Positions 25,964 through 35,149 of a stretch of 64,000 nucleotides of DNA are shown here, in pieces. The notes under the pieces are model-generated. The model worked only from the letters and a program-made list of their open reading frames with translations. It made no database searches and was not told the DNA's origin. The DNA is taken from the NCBI RefSeq assembly GCF_002843235.3, contig NZ_CP031123.2, positions 1,860,001-1,924,000 on the forward strand. Reading direction: 5' to 3'. Source of the DNA: Providencia huaxiensis (GTDB taxonomy: Bacteria; Pseudomonadota; Gammaproteobacteria; Enterobacterales; Enterobacteriaceae). How positions within the stretch are numbered: position 1 is the stretch's first letter; the number at the start of each line of letters is the position of its first letter. The translations under genes were made by a program, and so were the position numbers.

Positions 25964-26347
25964 CTACTTTTCCAGTGATTCAGGCTCCTGCGCTTCTTGC
26001 CCTTCTTTTTCACTAGGGTCGCTGTCATTGTTCATGCCGCTTAGTTTAGAGGCGGTATCAAATGCGGCTTTTAAGGCTGAATCACCCCAGTTATCGAGTA
26101 TTTCCTGATAGATGGTTTCAATGTCGCGATTTCTATCAGTGTTCCAAATCGAGCGAGAGACAATCCATGTAAGTTGCTCAACGCCATGTCGATTTACTTT
26201 AGCTCCCAGCGCGTGACCTTTGAGGTTTTCAAGTTCACTCTCTTGATGGACTAATAATTCAAAATACTCAGCACGCTGCAGGGCAGTTAATTCAGAAAGA
26301 ATGATAACTTCTTCACCAATTTTGATTTCTTTTTTCTTTAAAAACAT
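25964..26347 (-). CDS. G: Tail assembly chaperone G
   Basis: The 127-residue product is the zero-frame part of the G/G-T pair. FLKKKEIKIGEEVIILSELTALQRAEYFELL is the lambda gpG-type N terminus, and the chain ends in an acidic, Glu-rich tail with the slippery codons GAA AAG just before TAG. It keeps the tape measure soluble and is absent from the virion. It follows the KilA-N moron and its terminator. Confidence 0.88.
   Translation of the reverse strand: MFLKKKEIKIGEEVIILSELTALQRAEYFELLVHQESELENLKGHALGAKVNRHGVEQLTWIVSRSIWNTDRNRDIETIYQEILDNWGDSALKAAFDTASKLSGMNNDSDPSEKEGQEAQEPESLEK
25967..25973 (-). promoter_or_regulatory. Programmed -1 frameshift site for G-T
   Basis: The minus strand reads GGAAAAG directly before the TAG stop of G. 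A -1 slip there joins G to the T frame with no interruption. Lambda uses GGGAAAG at the equivalent place, so this is a one-base variant in which only the A-site tRNA re-pairs perfectly. Confidence 0.8.
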
Positions 26348-26369
26348 ATCGATACCTTTTCGTTAATAA

Positions 26370-26393
26370 TAAAAAAGGCCGCTTAGCGACCTA
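26370..26393 (-). terminator. Terminator after the KilA-N moron
   Basis: On the minus strand AGGTCGC, TAA and GCGGCCT form a hairpin with one G-T pair, followed by six T. It overlaps the stop region of the KilA-N gene. Confidence 0.75.
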
Positions 26394-26903
26394 TTTATAA
26401 TCCAGTGCAATTTGCAGTTTATTTTCTGCTTCTTGTTTATTGTGTAGCAAGTGAGCTTTTCTACCCCCTCTACCCCAATAATTCATTGTTCGACCACAAT
26501 CACTAACTATTGCAGCCTCTTGGTTGTAAACATATGCAGCCATATTCGCTTCAGCCATAAAGCTAGCAACTGAAATTAACTCACCTGAAAAATATTTATC
26601 TAGGACGGTGTAAACACCAACTTTAAATGCAGGGTCGATATATCCTGCATATTCATAGGCCAAAAACTTAGTTGCAAATGTTCCACCATTACGGCCTTTA
26701 GAGATTATAAAAGGTGTAGAATTTCCACCTTTTACTAACTCATTGATAAATGACTGAGTTACTGAGCTTCTTAGGAAGTCAACTGGCCGTAAGTTATCTA
26801 CTTTCATGCCTGATGCTTTTGCAGCCTTCCAAATATCAGTGATTGATATATATCCATCATCACCCACTCTTACTGGTGTATTAAAAACTGATAATTCTTT
26901 CAT
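26391..26903 (-). CDS. KilA-N domain protein, moron between V and G
   Basis: The 170-residue product is essentially one KilA-N DNA-binding domain: YISITDIWKAAKASG, NLRPVDFLRSSVTQSFI, GRNGGTFATKFLAYEYAGYIDPAFKVGVYTVLDKYF. The short C-terminal tail is basic (GRGGRKAHLLHNK). It sits between the tail-tube gene V and the chaperone gene G, which are adjacent in lambda, and has a terminator on both sides and a 200-bp leader. That makes it an independently expressed moron, possibly an antirepressor or host regulator. Confidence 0.85.
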   Translation of the reverse strand: MKELSVFNTPVRVGDDGYISITDIWKAAKASGMKVDNLRPVDFLRSSVTQSFINELVKGGNSTPFIISKGRNGGTFATKFLAYEYAGYIDPAFKVGVYTVLDKYFSGELISVASFMAEANMAAYVYNQEAAIVSDCGRTMNYWGRGGRKAHLLHNKQEAENKLQIALDYK

Positions 26904-27062
26904 GGTGCTTACCTTATTTAGTAATGAACCCTTGCCGAAATAGGAAACCAGCCCATCGAAGCGACACCAGCTATAACTGATCCCCTCAAAGGCTCATTAC
27001 CTAAATTTTGGCTCGATGTTTAACATGTGAATGTGCTTTCGGTGCACAGGGTGAAATGCATA

Positions 27063-27085
27063 TAAAAAGCCACATTTCTGTGGCT
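27063..27085 (-). terminator. Terminator after tail-tube gene V
   Basis: On the minus strand AGCCACA, GAAA and TGTGGCT form a perfect 7-bp stem with a stable GAAA tetraloop, followed by five T. Confidence 0.85.
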
Positions 27086-27107
27086 ATTTGATTGATTTAA
27101 ATATTTA

Positions 27108-27620
27108 TTACTCTTTTGGTTGAGTAACTGTTTTACCCGCTGGTTTTGGGGGGATTTCTTCTGCCATGGTTGGGCGGCCGGTATTTTTAATTTTTACCGT
27201 GCGCGTCATGGTTTCTTTAATCGGAATGGATTTACCTAGGCTGCTAATCCAACCCTTAAATAAGTCCAGAGTACCATTTGGGTACAAGATTTTGTAAAAG
27301 CGTGGCACTCCCTCATCAAACCATTTAACAAGGTCTTTTTGCCCTTCTTCGCCCGGCAACCATGCAAGGGTCACACTGGTTTCACCCGAGGATTTTTCGC
27401 CCTGAGTGGTGTTTTCCCAGTCGCCATTGGGATCGTCTAGATAGCTATCGTCTTCACTTGCCGCCGTAATTTCACCCGGTTCTAGTGATTTAATTCTAGC
27501 TAATCGAGTAAAACCTGTATCAAGATACGGATCCTTTGTGGGGTCATCCGTTCCGGTATATACCCAAAGTGTGGTGCCAGCCCCTTTTGTGGGCTCCAGT
27601 GGATTTGGTACTTTTGCCAT
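27108..27620 (-). CDS. V: Major tail tube protein V
   Basis: The 170-residue protein is a lambda-type tail tube subunit. [19 protein letters not shown] at the start, [22 protein letters not shown] and [24 protein letters not shown] match the V family. It lacks the C-terminal Ig-like domain of lambda V (246 residues) and is correspondingly shorter. It is followed by a terminator and the KilA-N moron. Confidence 0.88.
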   Translation of the reverse strand: MAKVPNPLEPTKGAGTTLWVYTGTDDPTKDPYLDTGFTRLARIKSLEPGEITAASEDDSYLDDPNGDWENTTQGEKSSGETSVTLAWLPGEEGQKDLVKWFDEGVPRFYKILYPNGTLDLFKGWISSLGKSIPIKETMTRTVKIKNTGRPTMAEEIPPKPAGKTVTQPKE

Positions 27621-27631
27621 CGTAAAATTCC

Positions 27632-28030
27632 TTACATTTCATATTCAATTTGGTAAGTGATATCAACCGAAGCCCATAGCGCCATTTCATCATCGCGATC
27701 GTAATCAAACCCCCTTGGCGTCATATCGGTTAATACGTCACCTAAATTGGTTATGTTTTTGATTGCTGGATACAGTTTTTCTTCTACCCATTTATCTAAA
27801 TCAGAATCGGTTTTGGCCGCTTTTAAAAACAGCTCAATATGAAGAATGGCTGTCCATTGATTGCTATCAAGGTACTTTGGGTCTGGGCGAGGCTCAGTTA
27901 AATAAACAGCAACAACAGGCAGTTCATTTTCATCGAAGTTGACGGGTCGCCCGTCATAAGTTGATAATTTTGGAATGCTAGCTTTGAGGCCCTCAATCAC
28001 TAGCTCGCGGATCTTGGTGTGCTTAATCAC
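27632..28030 (-). CDS. U: Minor tail protein U (tail terminator)
   Basis: The 132-residue protein matches lambda gpU, the hexamer that stops tail-tube growth and binds the head. Visible segments are [38 protein letters not shown] and the closing [12 protein letters not shown]. It shares one base with the upstream Z gene, so the two are coupled. Its length is equal to the lambda protein. Confidence 0.88.
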   Translation of the reverse strand: MIKHTKIRELVIEGLKASIPKLSTYDGRPVNFDENELPVVAVYLTEPRPDPKYLDSNQWTAILHIELFLKAAKTDSDLDKWVEEKLYPAIKNITNLGDVLTDMTPRGFDYDRDDEMALWASVDITYQIEYEM

Positions 28031-28587
28031 TACCCCCCCTTAAAATACAGCCGTAATTGGTTATTTAAGGCATCACGCATTTCTTTACTCATGTCCTCCT
28101 CACGGACTTTAACTGCATGCTCTTCAAAGGCTTCCGTTAGCGGTTTAGAAACGGGTATTTTAACAACATCAATCGGGTAACGACTTAAACTGAGTCGTTG
28201 CATGACGTGCCATTTACCATTTTTTAACTGTTGAATAAATGCGCCTTTAAAGGTGAATTTACCCACTTTTAAAACACTGCCATGTCGTCGCTCAATCCCT
28301 CGACTTCGGGATAATTGAACGCGCGCTGTACCAAGTACAATAGCGGGCAAATTCCCCCTGTTCACAGTGATCCGCGCTTTAGGGGTGCCATGCTTTGCAC
28401 TGGCCTTTTTGAGCCTTACGCGCTTGCGGATGATCTTCTGTTGGATTTTGACTTCTTTAGAAACTTGCTTAACACTGCGACTTACTGCTCGAGCAGCAAT
28501 ACGATTTATCGCTTGAGCTGTTGCAACGGGAGTGACTTTCTCAACAATAATGTTAAGGTTTCGAATCGCTTCATCCTTCCCCTTCAT
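28030..28587 (-). CDS. Z: Minor tail protein Z
   Basis: The 185-residue basic protein is of the lambda gpZ family, required to make tails able to join heads productively. ATAQAINRIAARAVSRSVKQVSKEVKIQ and RARITVNRG-like segments are typical. The start at 28587 is chosen because AGAGG sits nine bases upstream; earlier ATGs at 28593 and 28596 are too close to that site. It overlaps the head-tail joining gene by 17 bp. Confidence 0.85.
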   Translation of the reverse strand: MKGKDEAIRNLNIIVEKVTPVATAQAINRIAARAVSRSVKQVSKEVKIQQKIIRKRVRLKKASAKHGTPKARITVNRGNLPAIVLGTARVQLSRSRGIERRHGSVLKVGKFTFKGAFIQQLKNGKWHVMQRLSLSRYPIDVVKIPVSKPLTEAFEEHAVKVREEDMSKEMRDALNNQLRLYFKGG

Positions 28588-28867
28588 CGTCATCATCCTC
28601 TAAAAAAATCATCCACTTGCCATTAAATCGCTGAAAACGAGTCACTAAATAATGGCAACCACCAGCAGCCACTTTGTCGTTTTTTCTGGGTTGATAACCC
28701 GTCGAAAAAATGACATAAGAAAGCCCATCTCCTGTTACGGGGCCGAATTCAGGTAAAAAGTGAGAATCCACCCCGATGTGGTCTATACCGTTAATAGATA
28801 TAGGCTTTCCCATTCGTTTAGTGGTGAGTGCGTCCAGTCGATCTGTTAACCTCTCAAACGCACTCAT
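28571..28867 (-). CDS. Head-tail joining protein (FII-like)
   Basis: The 98-residue protein occupies the lambda FII position between the decoration protein and Z. SAFERLTDRLDALTTKRMGKPI and YQPRKNDKVAAGGCHYLVTRF fit the phage head-tail attachment family, which caps the portal ring and receives the tail. The C terminus is strongly acidic (EDDDDEGEG), which also encodes the ribosome site of the overlapping Z gene. Confidence 0.75.
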   Translation of the reverse strand: MSAFERLTDRLDALTTKRMGKPISINGIDHIGVDSHFLPEFGPVTGDGLSYVIFSTGYQPRKNDKVAAGGCHYLVTRFQRFNGKWMIFLEDDDDEGEG

Positions 28868-28870
28868 AAA

Positions 28871-29218
28871 TTAGCCACCTGCTACCGCTGCCGCTGGGAA
28901 AATATTAAGTTTTACGGGTACTAATTCCGCGCCAGCTTCAGCCGCCTCCCATGTAATACCAACAGGAACGCCGCCTTTATCTGCAACACCCCCTTTATCA
29001 CCTGTCACCGCTTGACCTGCCGTTAATGCAACGCCCGCCTTTTTCTTTAGTAAAAAGACACCTTCAGCAAATCCATCACCAGTTTCCCCTGGTTCAATAT
29101 TTGTTGCAGCGATACAAGCTAATGCACCCACCATGACCAAATCGCCACTGATAATAGCGGTTGCACCTGTATTTTTAATTTCAACAGTTAACCCTTGTTG
29201 TTGATAATTCTTAGCCAT
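28871..29218 (-). CDS. DUF2190-family capsid cement protein
   Basis: The 115-residue, Gly/Ala-rich protein matches DUF2190: AIISGDLVMVGALACIAATNI, EGVFLLKKKAGVALTAGQAV and GITWEAAEAGAELVPVKLN. These small beta proteins decorate and stabilise capsids and sit directly after the major capsid gene, as here. It replaces the lambda D protein functionally; the D gene itself is absent. Confidence 0.82.
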   Translation of the reverse strand: MAKNYQQQGLTVEIKNTGATAIISGDLVMVGALACIAATNIEPGETGDGFAEGVFLLKKKAGVALTAGQAVTGDKGGVADKGGVPVGITWEAAEAGAELVPVKLNIFPAAAVAGG

Positions 29219-29261
29219 AACTTCTCCTTCTGGCCCCGAGGAGCCAGATTTTAGGTATAAA

Positions 29262-29280
29262 AAAAGCCCGTTAGGGCGAG
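29262..29280 (-). terminator. Terminator between the decoration protein and the capsid fusion gene
   Basis: On the minus strand GCCC, TAAC and GGGC are followed by seven T, just after the capsid gene's stop. The stem is short, so this is likely a partial terminator that balances head-gene levels. Confidence 0.55.
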
Positions 29281-29300
29281 GGTTTTAACCTGTAATAAGG

Positions 29301-31325
29301 TTATTTCGTATCAACACGAACCATGCCGCGATAATCTACTGGGGCAACCCCTGCATCGATACGAACTTTAGTGGTTACACCGTCAGAGCTGAATCCTTCT
29401 TCTTGGTCAATGTAAGGCGTATCAACACCATCAAGGTAAGCAACTTCAATGGTATCTGTACCTTGTGCCGAGGTCAGGAACCACGTTGGTTTATCTTTAC
29501 TCGCGCCACGAGATAAACGAGATTCACGGATAACTTCAACAATATCTTTGATTGGGTTAATGATCCCCGCGTTGATATCCGCACCTTTAACACTGCTAGA
29601 ACCAATAACTTGTTTGGCAGAAGTTGCTAAGGCCGTTGGAACCAGCATAAATGCAGGTTCAATATTTAACTCACGCTCACCTTCTTTTTGCTCTTGCATT
29701 AACGCACAAGCAGCCGCAATCGTATCAACATCCATGCCGCCACTGGTTAAGTTTGCGTGTTTTGCATCAAACATTTTAATGTTATCACCGCTGAAAATTA
29801 CGTTATCCATAAGAATGGCGTAAACCAAGTCACCAATGGTCGCTTTGGCTGCACGACCTAGTTTCATCGGAATATCAGTGAGCATCGACATATCATCGTT
29901 AATGATAGCTTGGCGAGTAATGCTGAATAACTCACCGTAAGTTGCCAGTGCGATAGTTGCCTTTTTGTCACCCGTAGTCACGTATTTGTATTCTGCTCCT
30001 TCGCGAACTTCACGGATGGAGTTAAACCCGCCCATTCCAACACGGGTAGCCGGTTTAAAGTCGCCCAAGTGTCCTTTTTTCGTCCATTTTTCAAACGTTT
30101 CTGGCGCTTCATTCCAACCTTGCAAAATAGATTTATTTGCTACATCTAACAAAATATTACCAAAGTCAGATGTGCCGTGAGTAAAGGCCATGCCAACCAT
30201 TTGCATTGAGTTACGAGTCGCAATACCAACGCCACGATCCGTTAATGACATGCGAGCCAATTCACGTAATGTCATGCAGTTATAAGGGTTATCAGCATGC
30301 GCTTCATCATATCCTGCACGCGCCATTAATGATGCTCGGACGCTATCACCCACGATATTGCCGTTATTTGCATAAATATGAGCACCGTAATTGTTTTTAT
30401 TTGTTGGTGTCGCCTCCTTAGCAACCAAATCTAAAATTTGATCTTTTGCCTGATCAACGGTGCAGTTGATATCTGTCAGGCACTCAACCATGATGCTGTC
30501 ATGCTTACCACCAAACATCGCAAATAGATCTTTAATGTCATTCATGCGCGTTTGCTCGGCTTGTCGTGCTTGCGCTTGAATGCCTGCAGTATCAGGTTGT
30601 TGTGTATTGGTTGGGTTTTGTGATTGTGGTGCAGGCTCTGTCGCCGGTGCGTTTGATGTTATTGTGTTTCGTGGGTTAGCTAAGCTATTTTTCAAGGTGT
30701 TTTGTAATGATTTCGGCATGGATTTAAATTCCTCGATGCGTTTAGATGAAAGACTGGCCATGGCTTTAACCGGCTCAATCACAGTATTAGCAAAACCGTG
30801 CTCCACGCACTCTTCTGCCGTTAACCATGTCTCTTCGCCGAGCATGGCTTCAATTTCTTCTTTGGTTTTCCCAGTTTTTTCCATGTAGGCGGGAATTAAG
30901 ACGTTTTCGACCTTATCGAGCAGATCAGCATAATCTCGCATATCATTGGCATCACCCCACGACACACCCCAAGGTTTATGGATCATCATCATGGCATTTT
31001 TTGGCATTTTGACTTCGTCACCCACCATGGCAATAACGGACGCCATGGAAGCCGCTAACCCATCGATATAAACCGTAATGTTGGCATTGTGGTTTTTGAG
31101 CTGGTTATAAATGGCGATACCCTCAAAAACCTCACCGCCGGGTGAATGAATATGAAGGTTGATATGGTTGATATTGCCAAGGGAAATTAAATCTTCGGTA
31201 AATCGCTTTGCACTTATCCCCCACATCCCAATTTCGTCATAAATATAAATATCGGCTGAAGTCTCACTGGTTGCCTTCATTTGAAACCAGCTTTTCTCCG
31301 GTGCCGACATTAGCGGTTTACTCAT
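29301..31325 (-). CDS. ClpP-type prohead protease fused to the major capsid protein
   Basis: The 674-residue fusion carries a ClpP/S14 protease domain at the N terminus: SPGGEVFEGIAIYN, the nucleophile Ser93 in GLAASMAS, and His116 in MMIHKPW. The third residue falls in EETWLTAEE, where Glu replaces the usual Asp. A Pro/Gln/Thr-rich linker follows, then a capsid domain from about residue 320. The protease probably frees the capsid protein by self-cleavage in the linker. Gifsy-type phages have the same fusion. The start at 31325 fits homologues; 31373 has a better ribosome site (AAAGGT). Confidence 0.88.
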   Translation of the reverse strand: MSKPLMSAPEKSWFQMKATSETSADIYIYDEIGMWGISAKRFTEDLISLGNINHINLHIHSPGGEVFEGIAIYNQLKNHNANITVYIDGLAASMASVIAMVGDEVKMPKNAMMMIHKPWGVSWGDANDMRDYADLLDKVENVLIPAYMEKTGKTKEEIEAMLGEETWLTAEECVEHGFANTVIEPVKAMASLSSKRIEEFKSMPKSLQNTLKNSLANPRNTITSNAPATEPAPQSQNPTNTQQPDTAGIQAQARQAEQTRMNDIKDLFAMFGGKHDSIMVECLTDINCTVDQAKDQILDLVAKEATPTNKNNYGAHIYANNGNIVGDSVRASLMARAGYDEAHADNPYNCMTLRELARMSLTDRGVGIATRNSMQMVGMAFTHGTSDFGNILLDVANKSILQGWNEAPETFEKWTKKGHLGDFKPATRVGMGGFNSIREVREGAEYKYVTTGDKKATIALATYGELFSITRQAIINDDMSMLTDIPMKLGRAAKATIGDLVYAILMDNVIFSGDNIKMFDAKHANLTSGGMDVDTIAAACALMQEQKEGERELNIEPAFMLVPTALATSAKQVIGSSSVKGADINAGIINPIKDIVEVIRESRLSRGASKDKPTWFLTSAQGTDTIEVAYLDGVDTPYIDQEEGFSSDGVTTKVRIDAGVAPVDYRGMVRVDTK

Positions 31326-32823
31326 CGTCGTGCTGTTTTTTGGTAGCATGAGATGTGTGTTTCTCGTCTGCATTGTCGTTACCTTTGTCGTTAGCGGGGT
31401 CAGTATCAAATTTCAGCCCCAGTCGTTCATTTTCATCAATTTCCGCTTTACGGCGGCGTTTAACTTCTGCTGGGTTACCACCTCTAGCGCGAACCCAATC
31501 ACTTTCTGTCGCAGCACCACCGCGAATTTGTGCTTTCCATGCATTTGATTCTTTAAGCGGATCAATCCATGGCATGACAGGGCCATTGTATGTGGCGTTA
31601 TAAAGTGAGTTGAGGTCAACATCAGGCGGAAGGATGATTACCCTAGATGCAATCGCCATTTGTAGCCATTGTCGATAAACAGGCCGACTAATTGAGCCGC
31701 AGAAGGTATCTTGTAGAATGTAATAACCCTCAAATGACTCCACCAGTTCTTGTCTTTGTGCGCTGTATGTTCCGTTGTAGTCACGAGCAATACTGGAATA
31801 GCTACCCCGGCTACCTGCAGCAACAGCTCTTAACTGACCGTTCCGAAAGTTTTCAAGGTTTGGGTTTGGCCTATCAGATTTGATCATGCCAACTTCTTCA
31901 CCGGGCAATAAGTCATCGTAGATTATGCCCGGCTCAATGATGATATTTCGGTCTTCTTTATCTTCATCGGCATCATATAAACTGGCATCACCTTTTTTAA
32001 TGTACATCCCTAATGAAGCTGCAATCCTTGCCGCTGTAAGCTCTGCGTCCTCATAATCCTTCAAAGAGCTTAGGCGCATTAAGATACCTGAAAATAAACT
32101 GACACCACGCACCTGATGTAACCGCCGTACATATTTTATATGCAGCATGTTTTCAGCGAGGATGGATTTGAGATTTCCCATTTGCTGTCCTGCGGTTAAC
32201 AGGTTTTTGTAAACAGAATAGGATTGTGGGCGACCCCAGTTATTTAATTGGATCCCCTGTCGGATATTTTCCCCTGTATCATCAAGATGAATAGGAACAA
32301 AGTCAGGTTCAAGTGCTTCCAACCAAAACGGAATCCCCGCTTGTTTATCCAACCCCTTTTGGTTTCCTTTGACTAATTGAGCAAAGACCTCCCCATCGCG
32401 TATCCATGTTCGAACCAAGAGACGCTCAAGCATTGGACGCGTAAATTGCCCTGTCACTTCTGGACGAATTGACCATTCAGCCCAAGCGGACCTTATTTGT
32501 TTGGCTAGTTCTTCATGGATTTGCCCTGTTATTGATAGTGGCTGAGGTTCAACGATGATCCCCCTACTACCAACAACCCGCTCTTCCATTTTATCGAGGA
32601 TACCAATCACAAGATCATGGTTGTTATCTAACCACCGCGCCTGCTCGCGCAATGATTTCCCCCCAGTTTGCGTTAATTGATTGGCATTGCGGGGCTCTCG
32701 CCTTGCTTTATGTTGCCGTGATGGCATTGCGGCTTCATAAGCGAGGATTTGGTTTCGTGAGCGCAAGCGACTACTGGCCCATCCTGGTGAAATCACCGAT
32801 ATGGCTTTATCAAGAAAATTCAT
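31318..32823 (-). CDS. Portal protein (lambda B family)
   Basis: The 501-residue portal forms the dodecameric ring through which DNA enters and leaves the head. FLDKAISVISPGWASSRLRSRNQILAYEAA, ARWLDNNHDLVIGILDKMEERVVGSRGI and GSYSSIARDYNGTYSAQRQELVESFEGY are lambda-B-family segments. The C-terminal tail is highly charged. An ATGA overlap couples it to the small gene upstream, and its end overlaps the capsid fusion gene by 8 bp. Confidence 0.93.
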   Translation of the reverse strand: MNFLDKAISVISPGWASSRLRSRNQILAYEAAMPSRQHKARREPRNANQLTQTGGKSLREQARWLDNNHDLVIGILDKMEERVVGSRGIIVEPQPLSITGQIHEELAKQIRSAWAEWSIRPEVTGQFTRPMLERLLVRTWIRDGEVFAQLVKGNQKGLDKQAGIPFWLEALEPDFVPIHLDDTGENIRQGIQLNNWGRPQSYSVYKNLLTAGQQMGNLKSILAENMLHIKYVRRLHQVRGVSLFSGILMRLSSLKDYEDAELTAARIAASLGMYIKKGDASLYDADEDKEDRNIIIEPGIIYDDLLPGEEVGMIKSDRPNPNLENFRNGQLRAVAAGSRGSYSSIARDYNGTYSAQRQELVESFEGYYILQDTFCGSISRPVYRQWLQMAIASRVIILPPDVDLNSLYNATYNGPVMPWIDPLKESNAWKAQIRGGAATESDWVRARGGNPAEVKRRRKAEIDENERLGLKFDTDPANDKGNDNADEKHTSHATKKQHDDE

Positions 32824-33035
32824 TGGAACCTCGCTAATTTATAGCCGGGTGACTTGCGATTTGTTGCACTACTTTGTGAATATCGCCGCTCCCAATATTC
32901 TCGCCCCTTGCGGATCTCGCTGAGGTTTTCCATTGTCATGGATTGGCCATTGAATGTGACGCTCTTCCCCTGCAGTATTTCCATTTCTGCTTTTAAATAC
33001 GCGTCCATCATTTCTTTAATTTCTTCTCGGGTCAT
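32820..33035 (-). CDS. Small head-completion-position protein (gpW slot)
   Basis: The 71-residue product lies between terminase and portal, the position of lambda W. MTREEIKEMMDAYLKAEMEILQGKSVTFNGQSMTMENL followed by a basic helix resembles the DUF6148 small phage proteins found in this slot. The start at 33035 overlaps the terminase stop as ATGA and has GGGGGA upstream. It overlaps the portal start in the same way, so the three genes are translationally coupled. Confidence 0.75.
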   Translation of the reverse strand: MTREEIKEMMDAYLKAEMEILQGKSVTFNGQSMTMENLSEIRKGREYWERRYSQSSATNRKSPGYKLARFQ

Positions 33036-35149
33036 ACCCATCCCCCAGATGTTGAAGACACAGGAGTCCATGCCGAACTTACGCTAGGCTTGGTTTCTTG
33101 CGTTTCTGTTTGAGTTTGAATTGGTGTTGATTTTGGAGGAGGTTGATTAGAAGCCGGAGGCGATAGTTTAACTTCGCTGATATCCGGCAACTGAGCCCAC
33201 CTAGGCGGGTTCTCCCATTTGATTTTTTCGTAACCGAGTAAAATAACTAACGCATGTGCATAGACCATCAAGTCAAAAGCTTCGTTAGCCCCTTTGCCCG
33301 GCTTTGACCATTTTCCGCTGCTATCGCGCTCTTCATACGTCAATTCATCGTAGAAAGAATCCTCAAGCCAATCAGGAAAATGGATGTAGTTATTACCCAC
33401 CGTTTCCCGCCCCAAATGTGCAGAAATACGGTCTTTTAATTCATTTGTCTGCAACAAATAAATAGGCACATCACCACGCGCTCTTGCACGGCGGTCTGAA
33501 CGTTCCGTATTATCAGGGTATGATTTGGTGATCAGTTTACTTTTGGCTTTACCATCCCCTTTAAACAGATAGACACGACGCGCTAGGCCGTCTTTTTTGC
33601 ATTTACGCCAAAATTGATAAGCGTTATCCGTTACCCCTTCCTCACCACCGGTATCTATCGCCATAGCGTGGACTCCCATTTCTAAATCTTCACGATCTTG
33701 AAGTGGGTAGGTTTTATCAAGTACATCAGGAATTAATATATTCCAATCTTCCGCATAAGAAGATGGGTCTATTTTTCTAGCCTCACCATCTTCGCTATAA
33801 CGTAAAGAGCGAGTGATGTCGAAACGGTCTATTATCCAACGTTCACCTCTGGCGCCATAACCTGTAACTTGAACGACAAATCGCCGTTTTTTACCACCCT
33901 GCACGTCAACGGTTGCAACGAGGAAGCGAACACCATCGGGTACCGTTCCATAATCCCAATACTCAGCACGAGCCTTGAGATCATCGCCGCTTCGCTGTTC
34001 TTGGCTGATTTTCGGTAAATACGGTTGCCCCCAGTCAGTGTTAATGACTGATTTTAACGTTTCCTCACTCCCTGTTCGCTCGTATTCCTGTTCCGCGTTG
34101 AGTAAGTTATAAACTAACTTTTCCCATGTTTGATAAGCCGCGGCTGGACCTTCCATCCAAAATGAAGCAATGCGTGACTCTCTTGGCTCACCTGTTATAA
34201 CGCCATTTTGGTCAATAGACTGCCCCTCTCTAAGCCAAACACCTTTATTGTTTAGCTCTCTTTTCTGTTCTGGTTCGATTATTCCCATGCAGTGTGGACA
34301 CTGTAATCGAGCGGCTTTGCTGCCCATTGCTGGGTCATCGCCCTCATTAAACCCCACCATATTTTCTCGAATAGGCAAGAAATATTCCGAACAATGCGGA
34401 CATGGCCAATACCAGCGGCGGCGATCACCCCGATTATAAAGTGACAAAATCCCCGTTGTAGGTGGTGCCTCATGAGGTGTATTTCGTCGCCATTTACTGT
34501 CTGTTATTTCTCGACCAGGAGAGCTTTCAACAAGTGTTTTGCCTGCGGACATAAATGTCGTTGTACGCTTTGCGGCTAGTGTGTAGGCATCGCCCTCTCC
34601 GTCTACATCTTCAGGAAATCGGTCATAATCCGTTAATGCAACAAACCGATAATCCGAAGAGGACATAATATTGACGGATGGCCAGCCAATTTTTAAATAA
34701 TTCCCTGCCCTGAATGTTTTGTCATGAACGTTATTATCATTGCGGTGGGGACTTAGTCTTTTGGCCACTTCTCGACTTGAACGAAAGGCTCTATCTAGTC
34801 GTTTTTTAGAGTGCTCCCTCGCCTTTTCTTCCGTCATTTGGATGAGAAGAAAATCTGCAGGGTCGCAGACAATGACATAGACTATCCAGCCATCAATCAA
34901 CCCCAATGATTTTCCCGTTCGAGCCGGGCCAACAAATATCACTGAGTCATAGCGACGATCTGCAAGGCAATTCATGGGGTCAATAATATAAGGTGTTAAT
35001 GAGTCATCCCACGGAATTGAAGAACCTTCACCCATGGGAACACGCATATATTTTTTTACAGCCTGAGCAATTGGCATTCTGCGGGGCGCTTTTAATAATG
35101 ATGCGACATCCTTTCTTACCGTTGATGCTGAAGCGTAATTTACTGTCAT
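33032..35149 (-). CDS. Terminase large subunit (lambda gpA family)
   Basis: The 705-residue packaging motor has an N-terminal ATPase with VGPARTGKS (residues 73-81) as Walker A. A CxxC pair (CPHCSEYF and CPHCMGI) lies in the middle, as in gpA-type terminases, and a C-terminal nuclease domain contains AIDTGGEEG. It cuts at cos and pumps DNA into the prohead. The start overlaps the small-subunit stop (ATGA). The Pro/Gln-rich C terminus is the part that should bind the portal. Confidence 0.93.
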   Translation of the reverse strand: MTVNYASASTVRKDVASLLKAPRRMPIAQAVKKYMRVPMGEGSSIPWDDSLTPYIIDPMNCLADRRYDSVIFVGPARTGKSLGLIDGWIVYVIVCDPADFLLIQMTEEKAREHSKKRLDRAFRSSREVAKRLSPHRNDNNVHDKTFRAGNYLKIGWPSVNIMSSSDYRFVALTDYDRFPEDVDGEGDAYTLAAKRTTTFMSAGKTLVESSPGREITDSKWRRNTPHEAPPTTGILSLYNRGDRRRWYWPCPHCSEYFLPIRENMVGFNEGDDPAMGSKAARLQCPHCMGIIEPEQKRELNNKGVWLREGQSIDQNGVITGEPRESRIASFWMEGPAAAYQTWEKLVYNLLNAEQEYERTGSEETLKSVINTDWGQPYLPKISQEQRSGDDLKARAEYWDYGTVPDGVRFLVATVDVQGGKKRRFVVQVTGYGARGERWIIDRFDITRSLRYSEDGEARKIDPSSYAEDWNILIPDVLDKTYPLQDREDLEMGVHAMAIDTGGEEGVTDNAYQFWRKCKKDGLARRVYLFKGDGKAKSKLITKSYPDNTERSDRRARARGDVPIYLLQTNELKDRISAHLGRETVGNNYIHFPDWLEDSFYDELTYEERDSSGKWSKPGKGANEAFDLMVYAHALVILLGYEKIKWENPPRWAQLPDISEVKLSPPASNQPPPKSTPIQTQTETQETKPSVSSAWTPVSSTSGGWV

